Assembly (NCBI RefSeq): GCF_001190785.1
Contig: NZ_LGSS01000005.1
Coordinates: 203,857 to 267,856 of the forward strand
Source of the DNA: Gottschalkia purinilytica
GTDB lineage: Bacteria > Bacillota > Clostridia > Tissierellales > Gottschalkiaceae
Reading direction: 5' to 3'
Length of the DNA: 64,000 bases
Under the pieces are notes generated by a model. The model ran no database searches and was not told the origin of the DNA. It saw only the letters and a list, made by a program, of their open reading frames with translations. The first letter of the stretch is position 1; each line of letters begins with the position of its first letter. This document shows positions 1 through 10,298 of the stretch, piece by piece. The translations under genes were made by a program, and so were the position numbers.

Positions 1-2
1 AA

Positions 3-128
3 GAAGCTAATGTAGCAATAGTTCCTGGGATTGCATTTGGAGCAGATGACTTTATAAGACTATCATATGCCACTTCTATAGATAATATAAAGGAAGGATT
101 AGAAAGAATAGAGCGTATTTTGGAATAG
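3..128 (+). CDS. C-terminal end of a class I/II aminotransferase (partial)
   Basis: The first 42 codons of the window are the tail of a gene that begins before position 1. The translated end contains [18 protein letters not shown], which matches the C-terminal small domain of PLP-dependent fold-type I aspartate aminotransferases; the conserved arginine in the IRLSYA motif binds the substrate alpha-carboxylate in that family. The stop is TAG at 126-128, and purB starts 37 bases later on the same strand, so the two may be co-transcribed. The substrate cannot be told from the tail alone. Confidence 0.8.
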   Translation, partial: EANVAIVPGIAFGADDFIRLSYATSIDNIKEGLERIERILE

Positions 129-165
129 ATACTATAATATATTGGAAGGAGTAACTTATAAATAT

Positions 166-1596
166 ATGAACGATACTTATGAGAATCCATTGATAACAAG
201 ATACTCGAGCAAAGAAATGGCTAGACTATTTTCTTCAGATTCAAAATTTGGAACTTGGAGAGAACTTTGGATAGCTCTAGCAGAAGGCGAAAAAGAATTA
301 GGATTAAATATAACGGAAGAACAAATAGATGAAATGAAATTATACAAGGATAATATAAATTATGATATAGCTTCTCAAAAGGAAAGAGAATTTAGACATG
401 ATGTTATGGCTCATATACACGCTTACGGAGTACAATGTCCTAAAGCTATGCCTATAATTCATTTGGGAGCAACTAGTGCATATGTTCAAGACAATACTGA
501 TATTATATTAATGAAAAAAGCTCTTGAAATTTTAGAGAAAAAGTTAGTAAATTTTATGGATAAAATGTCTCGCTTCGCTATAAAGTATAAAGATTTACCT
601 ACACTGGGTTTTACTCATTTTCAACCGGCACAATTAACTACAGTTGGTAAAAGAGCTACCTTATGGCTACATGATTTATATATGGATTATGAAAACTTAG
701 AATATACTAAATCTAATATAAAATTAAGAGGAGTTAAAGGTACAACAGGTACTCAAGCAAGCTTTTTAAATTTATTTGACGGAGACCATGAAAAAGTAAA
801 ACAATTAGATAAAATTGTGTCTAAGAAAATGGGGTTTGATAAAACATATCCAGTTACTGGTCAAACATATCCCAGAAAGCTAGATTCAGATGTTTTACAT
901 GTATTAAGTAGTATAGCTCAAACTCTTCATAAGATAACTAATGATATAAGATTACTTCAACATCTTAAGGAAATAGAAGAGCCTTTTGAAAAAAATCAAA
1001 TAGGATCATCTGCAATGGCATATAAAAGGAATCCAATGAGAAGTGAAAGAATAGCATCTTTAGCGAGATTAATAATTGCAAATAATTTAAATCCAGCTAT
1101 GACAGCTTCAACTCAATGGTTTGAAAGGACACTGGATGACTCAGCAAATAGAAGAATAACTATACCACAAACATTCTTAGCATGTGATGCTATAATAGAA
1201 ATTGCTATAAATGTATTTAGTGGCTTAGTAGTTTATGAAAATGTTATAAGAGAACATGTTAATAACGAACTTCCTTTTATGGCCACAGAGAATATTATAA
1301 TGGAAGCTGTAAAAAAAGGTGGAGATCGTCAAGAACTACATGAGATTATTAGGCAATTATCTATGGAAGCTGGTAAAGAAGTTAAAGAAAAAGGAAAAAG
1401 AAATGATCTTATAGATAGATTACTTAATAACAGTAATTTTAACCTTAGTAAAGAAGAAATACAAAATGTATTAAAGCCAGAAAACTTTGTAGGAAGAGCT
1501 CCAGAACAAGTTGTAGAATTTATAGAAGAGTGTATAAATCCTATTTTAAGTAAATATAAAGATGTACTGGGACTAGAAATAGAGCTTAATGTGTAA
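166..1596 (+). CDS. purB: Adenylosuccinate lyase
   Basis: PurB splits fumarate from SAICAR and from adenylosuccinate in cytosolic purine synthesis. The 476-residue length fits the family. Visible motifs are LGATSAYVQDNTD (about residue 100), GFTHFQPAQ (about 146) and the fumarase/aspartase superfamily signature GSSAMAYKRNPMRSERI (about 279), whose serine is the catalytic base. A TTG at 142 is in frame, but it lies within the ribosome binding site AAGGAG (146-151). The ATG at 166 gives the usual N-terminus with YENPLITRYSSKEM, so I place the start there. It follows an aminotransferase gene and ends at a terminator-like hairpin. Confidence 0.96.
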   Translation: MNDTYENPLITRYSSKEMARLFSSDSKFGTWRELWIALAEGEKELGLNITEEQIDEMKLYKDNINYDIASQKEREFRHDVMAHIHAYGVQCPKAMPIIHLGATSAYVQDNTDIILMKKALEILEKKLVNFMDKMSRFAIKYKDLPTLGFTHFQPAQLTTVGKRATLWLHDLYMDYENLEYTKSNIKLRGVKGTTGTQASFLNLFDGDHEKVKQLDKIVSKKMGFDKTYPVTGQTYPRKLDSDVLHVLSSIAQTLHKITNDIRLLQHLKEIEEPFEKNQIGSSAMAYKRNPMRSERIASLARLIIANNLNPAMTASTQWFERTLDDSANRRITIPQTFLACDAIIEIAINVFSGLVVYENVIREHVNNELPFMATENIIMEAVKKGGDRQELHEIIRQLSMEAGKEVKEKGKRNDLIDRLLNNSNFNLSKEEIQNVLKPENFVGRAPEQVVEFIEECINPILSKYKDVLGLEIELNV

Positions 1597-1635
1597 AGGT
1601 AATATTTAAAGATATTTATAAAATTAATATATTTT

Positions 1636-1686
1636 AAGACTCCTTTGGTAATGAGAATTTTAATTTTGCTAGAGGAGTTTTTTATT
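1636..1686 (+). terminator. Probable terminator of purB
   Basis: A stem pairing ACTCCTTTGG (1639-1648) with its complement at 1669-1678, followed by a T-run, lies 40 bases after the purB stop. The loop is long (about 20 bases). The rest of the 1597-1911 gap shows no gene. Confidence 0.6.
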
Positions 1687-1911
1687 GTAAATATTTATTT
1701 AATAGTATTAATTACATAAAAAATAGATTTATGGGATATATTTATCGAAAGACTTTGAGTGTATTTTTGAATTAGTAGAATATTAGAGTGAAATATAAAT
1801 AAAACTATCATACAAAATGTTATCATAAATGATAAAGAGATTTCAGTAAACTAATAAATTTTAATTTTAGTATATAATAAAATTATTTGAAGTAATAAAT
1901 TATATAAATAT

Positions 1912-1940
1912 AAAAAAACTTGCTAATTCTTAGCAAGTTT
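1912..1940 (-). terminator. Intrinsic terminator of ilvE
   Basis: A perfect 11-bp stem AAACTTGCTAA with loop TTC; read on the minus strand it is followed by a run of seven T. It sits 17 bases beyond the ilvE stop. Confidence 0.85.
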
Positions 1941-1956
1941 TATGATTTTGTGAGAT

Positions 1957-2982
1957 TTATTCTACTTCTACAATCCATCCTTCTGGAGCTTCTACATCTC
2001 CGAATTGAATTCCACAAAGAGTATCGTAAAGCTTTTTAGTAACAGGACCTACTTCTGTTTCACTATAAAAAACATGAAGATTATCTTTATACTTTATACC
2101 ACCTATAGGAGTTATAACTGCTGCAGTTCCACAAGCTCCCGCTTCTTTAAATTCATCTAACTTATCTATATATACATCTCTTTCTTCTACTTCCATTCCT
2201 AGATACATACTTGCTATGTTCATAAGTGAAATTCTAGTTATACTGGCAAGTATAGAAGGAGACTTTGGAGTAACGAATTTATTATCTTTAGTAATACCAA
2301 AGAAGTTAGCAGAACCTACTTCTTCTATTTTAGTATGTGTCATAGGATCAAGATAAATACAGTCAGCAAATCCTTCCTCTGAAGCTACTTTATGAGGATA
2401 GAGACTAGCAGCATAGTTTCCACCTACTTTTGCAGCTCCTGTTCCAAAAGGTGCAGCTCTATCATAGTCAGAAACTAAGAAATTAACAGGTGTAACTCCC
2501 CCCTTAAAATAAGGACCTACAGGAACACAAAATACACAGAAAATATATTCAGGAGCAGGTTTTACTCCAATATTATCACCAGTGCCTATTATAAATGGTC
2601 TCAGATAAAGCGTTCCACCAGTTCCATATGGAGGCACATATTCAGAATTTGCTTTTACAACTTGTATACATGCATCTATGAACTTATCTTCTGGAATTTC
2701 TGGCATCAGTAAACGATTGCAACTTCTATTTAAACGTTTAGAATTTTGATCAGGTCTAAATAGCTGAATCTTGCCATCTTTTCTACGATAAGCTTTGAGT
2801 CCTTCAAAACATTGTTGACCATAGTGAAGTGCAGTTGAAGCTTCACTTATGGTTAGATTATTGTCTTCAACTAACTTTCCTTCATCCCATTTTCCATCTT
2901 TCCATGTTGAAATATAGCGAAGATCTGTTTTAATGTAATCAAATCCTAAGTTATCCCAATCGATATTTGCAGTTTTTGTCAT
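1957..2982 (-). CDS. ilvE: Branched-chain amino acid aminotransferase
   Basis: A PLP-dependent fold-type IV transaminase that interconverts leucine, isoleucine and valine with their 2-oxo acids in the cytosol. The 341-residue length is that of the long ilvE type found in many Firmicutes. The PLP-binding lysine is in [12 protein letters not shown] (about residue 185), and the family glutamate is in [10 protein letters not shown]. The start ATG has GGAGAG upstream. It is transcribed alone, convergent with purB. I looked for a T-box or other leader in the 400 bases upstream and found none. Confidence 0.95.
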   Translation of the reverse strand: MTKTANIDWDNLGFDYIKTDLRYISTWKDGKWDEGKLVEDNNLTISEASTALHYGQQCFEGLKAYRRKDGKIQLFRPDQNSKRLNRSCNRLLMPEIPEDKFIDACIQVVKANSEYVPPYGTGGTLYLRPFIIGTGDNIGVKPAPEYIFCVFCVPVGPYFKGGVTPVNFLVSDYDRAAPFGTGAAKVGGNYAASLYPHKVASEEGFADCIYLDPMTHTKIEEVGSANFFGITKDNKFVTPKSPSILASITRISLMNIASMYLGMEVEERDVYIDKLDEFKEAGACGTAAVITPIGGIKYKDNLHVFYSETEVGPVTKKLYDTLCGIQFGDVEAPEGWIVEVE

Positions 2983-3177
2983 AAAAATCTCTCCAGTATA
3001 TAGTAAATTTTAAAGTTTAAACTAGTAAAGAGTATATTAAAAATTTTATTAGAACTAAAAATATTAAATTTAATATAAAGTATCAAAATAAAGAAATTAT
3101 TTTATGTATAATTATAACACAATTAAAAATATTTATGAAGATACTTAATATTAATTACTATATACTTAAATAGTTTT

Positions 3178-3300
3178 AAAGGGACTTAATCAGAGTCAAA
3201 TAGCTGATAAAAAAATGTATCAAAAATGTATGTTACTAGAGTAATGAAAAAAGTACGTAAAATGTTAGAAGAAAATCATTATAATAATATTAGTTTCTGA
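3178..3300 (+). pseudogene. Relic of a sporulation-type sigma factor, region 4
   Basis: The plus strand encodes, across a small frameshift or deletion, GLNQSQIAD followed by MYVTRVMKKVRKMLEEN and a stop at 3298-3300. This matches the helix-turn-helix of sigma region 4.2 in the SigB/SigF/SigG group, where the usual pattern is GLTQSQIA, then SQMYVSR, then KK. Nothing upstream continues in a clean frame, so only the last 40 or so codons of a former gene remain. Recognition is by motif only. Confidence 0.55.
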
Positions 3301-3388
3301 TAACATACAAATGAAAAGAAAACAATCATATCTGTTTTTGATAATATCTAGAGGAAAATTATAAAAATATTTACTATATTATAAAAGA

Positions 3389-3447
3389 TTATTATTAAGT
3401 TGTAGCTTAATAATAAATCTCCTTATGATTTACATAAGGAGATTTTC
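3389..3447. terminator. Tandem hairpins downstream of the collagen-like ORF
   Basis: Two inverted repeats abut and share two bases. One is an 11-bp stem around 3389-3416. The other is a perfect 13-bp stem AAATCTCCTTATG (3415-3427) paired with 3433-3445. A T-rich tail follows on the plus strand. The second hairpin lies 50 bases beyond the minus-strand stop at 3498 and probably ends that transcript; the first could form instead of it because they overlap. Confidence 0.6.
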
Positions 3448-3497
3448 TATTTTTTATTACTAATTCAATACTAAAATTTTGGTGAATTTATTTTATA

Positions 3498-4619
3498 TTA
3501 AACAATTTTAGTTATAGTTATAGCAGCTGAGTTAGTGTTTACTAAACCAAGAGTTAATATACCTGTAGTGAATAGTGTTAGTTGTGCCCCAGTATTAGCT
3601 TGGAATATTGCTTGACCTACGATATTTGATTCAGCGGATAATCCTACAGAAATAAATGATTGAGAACCAGGTATAACAGTTCCATTTAATCTTAACTGTA
3701 TAGTAGTAAGGAGAGATACTCCTGTTCCTAAATACAGGTTATAGTCAACTTGATATACACCAGTTTCAGTTAATGTTATAATATCTCCAGTTCCATTTAT
3801 GTTGATGTTAGCAGTACTAACATCAACATTCGGAAAGGTTATATTTGCCCCTAGCACACTGGCATTTACAAATTGTGATGTGTTGGCAAAGAAGCCATAT
3901 CCACTTATAGGTTCAGTTGATCCAGTAGGTCCAATAGCACCTTGAGGACCAATATTACCCTGAGATCCAGTAACACCAGTAGGTCCCGTAATTCCCCTGG
4001 CACCTTGGGGACCAGTGGCCCCAGTAGCTCCAGTCAGACCAGTCGAGCCGGTAGGGCCAGTTGGACAAACACATGAACAAGCTATAGATGAAATATACGG
4101 AGAATTTCTTCCATTAACAGATGAAAATTTAGCTATAGATGAATATGTACTAGAAGATAAGTTATTATTAGATTCCCCACCTTTAATGGTTATACCAAAG
4201 TTTGGATCAGGACTATTTATCCATTCTATAACGAGATCAGTTATATTAAATTCATTATATTTTTTTAAACTTGAATTATCGAGTTTAAATTCTATTTGTG
4301 TTTCTATAAAGTTTGGAGCGTCATTCCAAGTTACAGTTAAAGCATCGAAGTTTTCTGTATTTTTGTATATAGATATAACGTTGTTTATACATTGGTATTT
4401 TACTTCTTCAACATATAAATATAAAAATATTTTTTCAAAATTGAAGGGTATTTTACTTATATCAAATTTAATTAATGTTCTATAAATGTTACGTTTATAA
4501 CAATCTATATTACTCGAACCAGTAGATATAGTTTTAGAATTACCAAAATTAGTTTCGGGCTGAAAACTAGATATATATGAAGATGAACTAGCATATATAA
4601 TTACATTATTTTTAAGTCT
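3498..4619 (-). pseudogene. DNRLRE-collagen-BclA_C surface protein without a start codon
   Basis: A single minus-strand frame stays open for 373 codons from 4619 to the stop at 3498. Its product has three parts: an N-terminal stretch with ETNFGNSKT and [10 protein letters not shown], the pattern of DNRLRE beta-sandwich domains; a cysteine patch CSCVCPTG followed by about 20 Gly-X-Y triplets; and a C-terminal domain [16 protein letters not shown]...TITKIV typical of BclA-type exosporium glycoproteins. No ATG, GTG or TTG precedes codon 255, and no ribosome binding site is visible near 4620. The domain begins within about ten residues of the upstream in-frame stop, so the start was probably lost recently. 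It pairs with the decayed glycosyltransferase beginning at 4739. Confidence 0.7.
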
Positions 4620-4643
4620 TTAAAAGATTGTCTTATAGTTATG

Positions 4644-4698
4644 ACAATATATAATATGAGCTTTAAACAAAAGTGGAACAAGTTTTTTAAAGACATAC
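4644..4698. repeat. Third copy of the upstream repeat of the glycosyltransferase
   Basis: This stretch is clearly similar to 7103-7159 (shared AATATGA, then CTTTAAACAAAAGTGGAAC against TTTTAAAGAAAAGTGGAAC). It marks the duplicated divergent promoter region of the surface protein-glycosyltransferase cassette. Confidence 0.7.
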
Positions 4699-4738
4699 TG
4701 TATAATAACCTAAGACACTTCGGGAGTGAGATATTTAA

Positions 4739-5190
4739 AAGATATACATAAGTTTGTATATGATATAAAAAATGAGGTAATATTATACGAGGTAATAGAA
4801 TTATTTTAAAGATAGTAAATGAAATAATAGTTGTATATATAATATCCTAATTATTCAAGAAAAAGTCGAGCATTATAGTGTAAAAGCATATAAATTAGAA
4901 TGGGTAGACAAGTTTCCACAATTTGGAAATCATTTGTTTTGCAAGTTTATTAAAGACTATATATTATAGTTATACAAAACAGATGATAGAATACAAATTT
5001 TATTGCAAAAGATATATTTTATTATATAAATATGTTGCATTACACAATTATAAAAATGTTTTAGTAAATTCAGGAAACAAAATATGTAAAAAGTATACAT
5101 TATAAAGATATTTAGAATTGACTTTTATAAAGATCTAAACTGTAATATTGAAGACATTATTACTTGCATAAAATACAAGACTTTAAAATA
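4739..5190 (+). pseudogene. Decayed duplicate of the family 2 glycosyltransferase
   Basis: The DNA aligns with the start of the intact gene at 7201: ATACATAAGTTTGTATATGATA against ATCTATAAGTTTGTGTATGATA. It aligns again around 4898-5000 (GAATGGGTAGACAAGTTT; AAAGACTATATATTATAG against AAAGATTATATATTATGG). After an internal deletion it aligns once more near 5010-5060 with the segment at 7770. The start ATG has become AAG, there are many stops, and the tryptophan codon of the WLDADD motif is now a stop. Only fragments of the gene remain, but its position relative to the collagen-like ORF mirrors the intact pair. Confidence 0.75.
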
Positions 5191-5220
5191 GAATTTTATC
5201 TTAATAAAAATTTTTGACAA

Positions 5221-5253
5221 TATAAAGGCTGTCGATTATCGACAGCCTTTATA
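5221..5253 (-). terminator. Terminator of the collagen-like gene
   Basis: A perfect 15-bp stem TATAAAGGCTGTCGA with a 3-base loop lies five bases beyond the stop at 5258. There is no clean T-run on either strand, but its strength and position fit a terminator. Confidence 0.75.
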
Positions 5254-5257
5254 TCAA

Positions 5258-6940
<1,683 letters not shown>

Positions 6941-6988
6941 ATTGATTCACTCCTAATTTTTTACTATTTGATGTGTCCTAGATATAAG

Positions 6989-7159
6989 ACAAACATGATA
7001 TAAATTTTTAAAGAAAAGTGGAATGATTATTTAAAGAATATTTGATTTCAATTGAATTAGATTATTATGCTTAAAAAGTTTTGAGCTTGTCTAGTATCTG
7101 TGACAATAACATAATATGAATTTTAAAGAAAAGTGGAACCATTATTTTAAAAAACATAT
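6989..7159. repeat. Direct repeat in the shared divergent promoter region
   Basis: Two imperfect copies of a 50-55 base unit lie at 6989-7041 and 7103-7159, both containing TTTAAAGAAAAGTGGAA. Each begins with a sequence near the sigma-K type -10 (CATGATATA and CATAATATG against CATANNNTA, one mismatch each). Sporulation control is a guess from this and from the surface protein; the repeat itself is directly visible. Confidence 0.5.
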
Positions 7160-7200
7160 CATATACTATACCCGAGAAATTTCTGTAATGAGGTGTTTAA

Positions 7201-8298
7201 ATGATATCTATAAGTTTGTGTATGATAGTAAAGAATGAAGAAGATGTTATTACTAGATGTTTAGACTCTGTAAAAGATATAGTAGATGAAATAATAATAG
7301 TAGATACAGGTTCTAATGATTCAACTGTAGAAAAGGTTAAACAATATGGTGCGAAGGTATATGAATTTGAATGGGTAGATGACTTTGCAAAGGCGAGAAA
7401 TTATTCATTTAGTAAAGCTACTAAAGATTATATATTATGGTTAGATGCAGATGATGTTATGCGTCCTGATGACGTTGAAAAATTTAAGGAGTTAAAGTCA
7501 AATCTAGATAGATCTGTAGATTCTGTAACAATGAAATATATTTTAGGACTAGATGAAAACAATAATGCTACTAGTTCTTTAAGAAGGAATAGATTGGTAA
7601 AAAGAGAAAAGAATTTTATATGGATAGGGAAAATACACGAGTATTTGAATGTTTATGGAAATATTCGCAATTGTGATATATCGGTGGTTCATATGAAAAA
7701 TAAGCCACATACAGATAGAAACTTGAAAATATTCAAAAAAATGATAGAAGAAAAAGTACCTTTTAGTACAAGAGATATATTTTACTACGCAAACGAGCTA
7801 TATTACAATGATTATAAAGAAGAAGCTTCAATTCAATATAAGAAATTTTTGGACACTAATGATGGTTGGGTAGAAGATATAAAAACTGCATGTAGTAATT
7901 TATCTGAATATTATTATAGTATAGGTGACAAAGAAAATGAGTTGAAATATATATTCAAATCATTTGAATATGATGTTCCTAGATCTGATTTTTGTTGTAG
8001 ATTGGGATATAAGTTCTTAAATGAGAATAATATAAATTCAGCTATATTTTGGTATCTGTCAGCAATTAGTAATAAGCCTAGTGAAGATAACCTTGGCCTA
8101 GTTAGCCATCACACATACACTTGGTTACCTCTTTTACAACTTTGTGTATGTTATTCAAAAATAAATAAATTTGAAGAAGCTAATATTTTTAATGAAAAAG
8201 CAGCGAAATATGTACCAGACCATCCTTCTGTAAAACACAATCGAGAATTTTTAAAAGGAAAATTAAAAGAGTTAGAAGAATCAAACAATCAAAACTAA
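7201..8298 (+). CDS. Family 2 glycosyltransferase with TPR-like C-terminus
   Basis: 365 residues. The N-terminal GT-A domain shows SLCMIVKNEE, IVDTGSNDST (nucleotide binding) and the DXD-type metal motif WLDADD near residue 80. The second half is helical with TPR-like repeats, as in SunS-type peptide glycosyltransferases. GAGGTG lies five bases before the ATG. The gene is divergent from the collagen-like gene and this arrangement is duplicated at 3.5-5.2 kb, so the likely acceptor is the threonine-rich collagen region of that protein. The sugar donor cannot be told. It has no membrane segment, so it should be cytosolic. Confidence 0.88.
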   Translation: MISISLCMIVKNEEDVITRCLDSVKDIVDEIIIVDTGSNDSTVEKVKQYGAKVYEFEWVDDFAKARNYSFSKATKDYILWLDADDVMRPDDVEKFKELKSNLDRSVDSVTMKYILGLDENNNATSSLRRNRLVKREKNFIWIGKIHEYLNVYGNIRNCDISVVHMKNKPHTDRNLKIFKKMIEEKVPFSTRDIFYYANELYYNDYKEEASIQYKKFLDTNDGWVEDIKTACSNLSEYYYSIGDKENELKYIFKSFEYDVPRSDFCCRLGYKFLNENNINSAIFWYLSAISNKPSEDNLGLVSHHTYTWLPLLQLCVCYSKINKFEEANIFNEKAAKYVPDHPSVKHNREFLKGKLKELEESNNQN

Positions 8299-8454
8299 TA
8301 TTATTAGTAAATGTTAAAATTTATAGTAGAAAATATCGTCTCTTAAATATATTTATATTGAAGAAACTGTAGAGTTGTTTACTATTTGATAAAGTATCTT
8401 AAAAACATAATAAGTTATATATTAAGAGATAAAAGGAAAGGTTCGGAAAGACAA

Positions 8455-8764
8455 ATGAAGATCTATAATAAATTAGTCAGAGATAAAATACCTGAGATAA
8501 TAGAAAAAAGGTGGTAAAAAGTTCGAAATAGAAATAGTTTCAGGAACAGAATATCTTTCATTCTTAGAAGAAAAATTAATAGAAGAAGTAGATGAATTTA
8601 ATAAAGATGAAAATTTGGAAGAATTAGCAGATATTTTAGAAGTAGTGTATGCATTAACTGAAAATTTAGGACATACAATAGATGATTTATTGAAAAAAAG
8701 AGAAGAAAAGAAAAATCAACGGGGTGGTTTTAAGAAGAGAGTAGTATTGAAAAATGTATATTAG
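8455..8764 (+). pseudogene. MazG-like/phosphoribosyl-ATP pyrophosphohydrolase-like protein, frameshifted
   Basis: ATG at 8455 opens MKIYNKLVRDKIPEIIEK, then a stop arrives at 8515. Removing one A from the six-A run at 8504-8509 restores about 102 residues ending at TAG 8762-8764. The restored protein has the small all-alpha NTP pyrophosphohydrolase pattern EEKLIEEVDEF...EELADILEV, whose glutamates and aspartate bind magnesium. Members of this family clear non-canonical or excess NTPs. A single base in a homopolymer could be a real mutation or a sequencing error; the rest of the frame looks well kept. Confidence 0.75.
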
Positions 8765-8780
8765 AGACTATAGAATTATA

Positions 8781-8820
8781 TTAAAAAAGAATCTTTAATT
8801 AATTAAAGATTCTTTTTTAA
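8781..8820. terminator. Bidirectional-looking terminator
   Basis: A perfect 40-base palindrome with TTAAAAAAGAATCTTTAATT as its left arm, following the MazG-like gene by 16 bases. It has T-runs on both strands. Confidence 0.85.
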
Positions 8821-8911
8821 TTATGAGGATAGTAAATTAATAAATATATAATATTGTTTTAATGAAACTCAAATTTAGATATAATACTATATAAAAGAAA
8901 GGATGGTTATT

Positions 8912-9658
8912 ATGAGAAAATATAATAGGGCATTTATAATTATGATTATTATGTGTCTAATTTCTATTTTATCAGGCTGTACGAATATAGGAGCTGAAGG
9001 GACACTAAAAGCTAAAGTAAATATAAATGGCACGGTAGATTTAAACTTAGATATATTAGCTAATAAAAAATCTTTCGGTTTTCTTAATGATAATAATAAT
9101 CCTATATATATTATAAAAGATAAGCTGGAAGAAAAGGGATTTAAGGTAAGTAACTTAGTAAGAGAAGAAAAGATGGGTATTCATGCTACTAAACATGTAG
9201 AAAATGTAAAGCAGGAATTATCTTTGTTTAAGAATATGGAAGTATTTGCAAGCGAAAACAGTAATAACAAGAAGAATGAAATGTTTAGGGTAGAAAAGGG
9301 GTGGTTTAAAACTAAATATACTTTAGATGCTAATATTAATGTTACAGAAAATATACGTTCTAATGGACTAGAAGAAATATTGATAAATTCTATATTATCT
9401 GACGTAAAGTTAAAACTAATATTAGATTTGCCTATAAAGCCTAGTGAACATAATGCGTCTATAGTTAAACAAGACGGAAAAGTACTAGAATGGGATATAG
9501 TTCCTACTACAAACAATAAGGTATTAATGAAAGCAGAGTCCTTGAATGTTGTTAACACTGTTATAGCGATAGTTTCATTTGTAATACTATTCATAGTGTT
9601 GTTCTTTTTATTTAAAAAAATGCTACATATACTATTCGGGAATAATATGAAAAATTAA
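8912..9658 (+). CDS. Lipoprotein with C-terminal membrane anchor (LppM/DUF3153-like)
   Basis: 248 residues. The N-terminus is a lipoprotein signal with lipobox LSGC (the cysteine should be lipidated), then an extracytoplasmic beta-rich region and a strongly hydrophobic segment near the end (about residues 215-238) followed by lysines. This layout and the GTLKAKVNINGTVDLNLDI start resemble DUF3153/LppM-domain lipoproteins of unknown function. An in-frame ATG at 8903 overlaps the AGAAAGGA ribosome binding site, so the ATG at 8912 is preferred. It is transcribed alone. Confidence 0.7.
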   Translation: MRKYNRAFIIMIIMCLISILSGCTNIGAEGTLKAKVNINGTVDLNLDILANKKSFGFLNDNNNPIYIIKDKLEEKGFKVSNLVREEKMGIHATKHVENVKQELSLFKNMEVFASENSNNKKNEMFRVEKGWFKTKYTLDANINVTENIRSNGLEEILINSILSDVKLKLILDLPIKPSEHNASIVKQDGKVLEWDIVPTTNNKVLMKAESLNVVNTVIAIVSFVILFIVLFFLFKKMLHILFGNNMKN

Positions 9659-9668
9659 AATGGAATAT

Positions 9669-10251
9669 TTATGTGTTCTTTTTAAATATATTGTATACAT
9701 CAAGAAAACGTTGAGCTTCTAAGTAATCTCCTTTTTTATTATATATATTTAGAAATTAAATAATAGACATAAGGATTAGAAGGATCTATCGATAGAGATT
9801 TTTTTAATAGTTCTAGAGCTGTATCTACATCATTTTTATTAATTTTCTCTTCAGCTAATTTTAATAGGTTGGTAGATTCTTTGTTGTGCTCAACAGAGTT
9901 TGAAATTTTCTTTAAAGTTTGTTTAATTCTGTTTGTAGTAAAAGGTTTTTGCAAGTATGCGACAGCTCACATTTGTGTACATTCTATTGCATTTTTTATA
10001 GTTGGAAAAGCTGTTATTATAACTACAGGAGTTTGAACACCTTGTTCTCTAATTTTTCTTAATACTTCTGTACCACTAATTTTAGGCATTTTTATATCTA
10101 AAAAAGCTAAATCAAAAATCTGATTTTCAAATATCTCTAGAGCCTTTTCTCCGTTTTCTACACTTGTTACTTCAAATCCTTCATGTTTAAGACATGTGGT
10201 TAATAAGTTTCTAATATTCTTCGTATCATCTGCAACTAACACTTTTTTCAT
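9669..10251 (-). pseudogene. Response regulator receiver domain with TPR tail, broken
   Basis: The receiver domain is clear: acidic pair VADD, phospho-acceptor aspartate in FLDIKMP, threonine in IITAFP and lysine in LQKPF. An in-frame TGA at 9967-9969 replaces what is normally a glycine codon (ECTQM-stop-AVAYLQKPF) and splits the receiver just before its lysine. Past it the same frame gives a TPR-like unit, and a second lesion (loss of two bases in a TA repeat near 9740) truncates the last 20 or so residues. It lies 47 bases downstream of a sensor kinase, its evident former partner. The start ATG has GGGAG upstream. Confidence 0.8.
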
Positions 10252-10298
10252 AAGATTACTCCCTTCAAATATTATTAGAAAAAATAAAAAATGTTTAA

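Noticed and set aside
2983..3177. T-box or SAM/lysine riboswitch upstream of ilvE
   Set aside because: No T-box consensus or antiterminator was found on the minus strand.
4923..5105. 60-codon plus-strand ORF
   Set aside because: It lies inside the glycosyltransferase relic in shifted frames; no ribosome binding site.
9967..9969. TGA as a selenocysteine codon in the response regulator
   Set aside because: The position is normally glycine or similar, not a redox site, no SECIS-like hairpin was noticed, and a second frameshift follows downstream.
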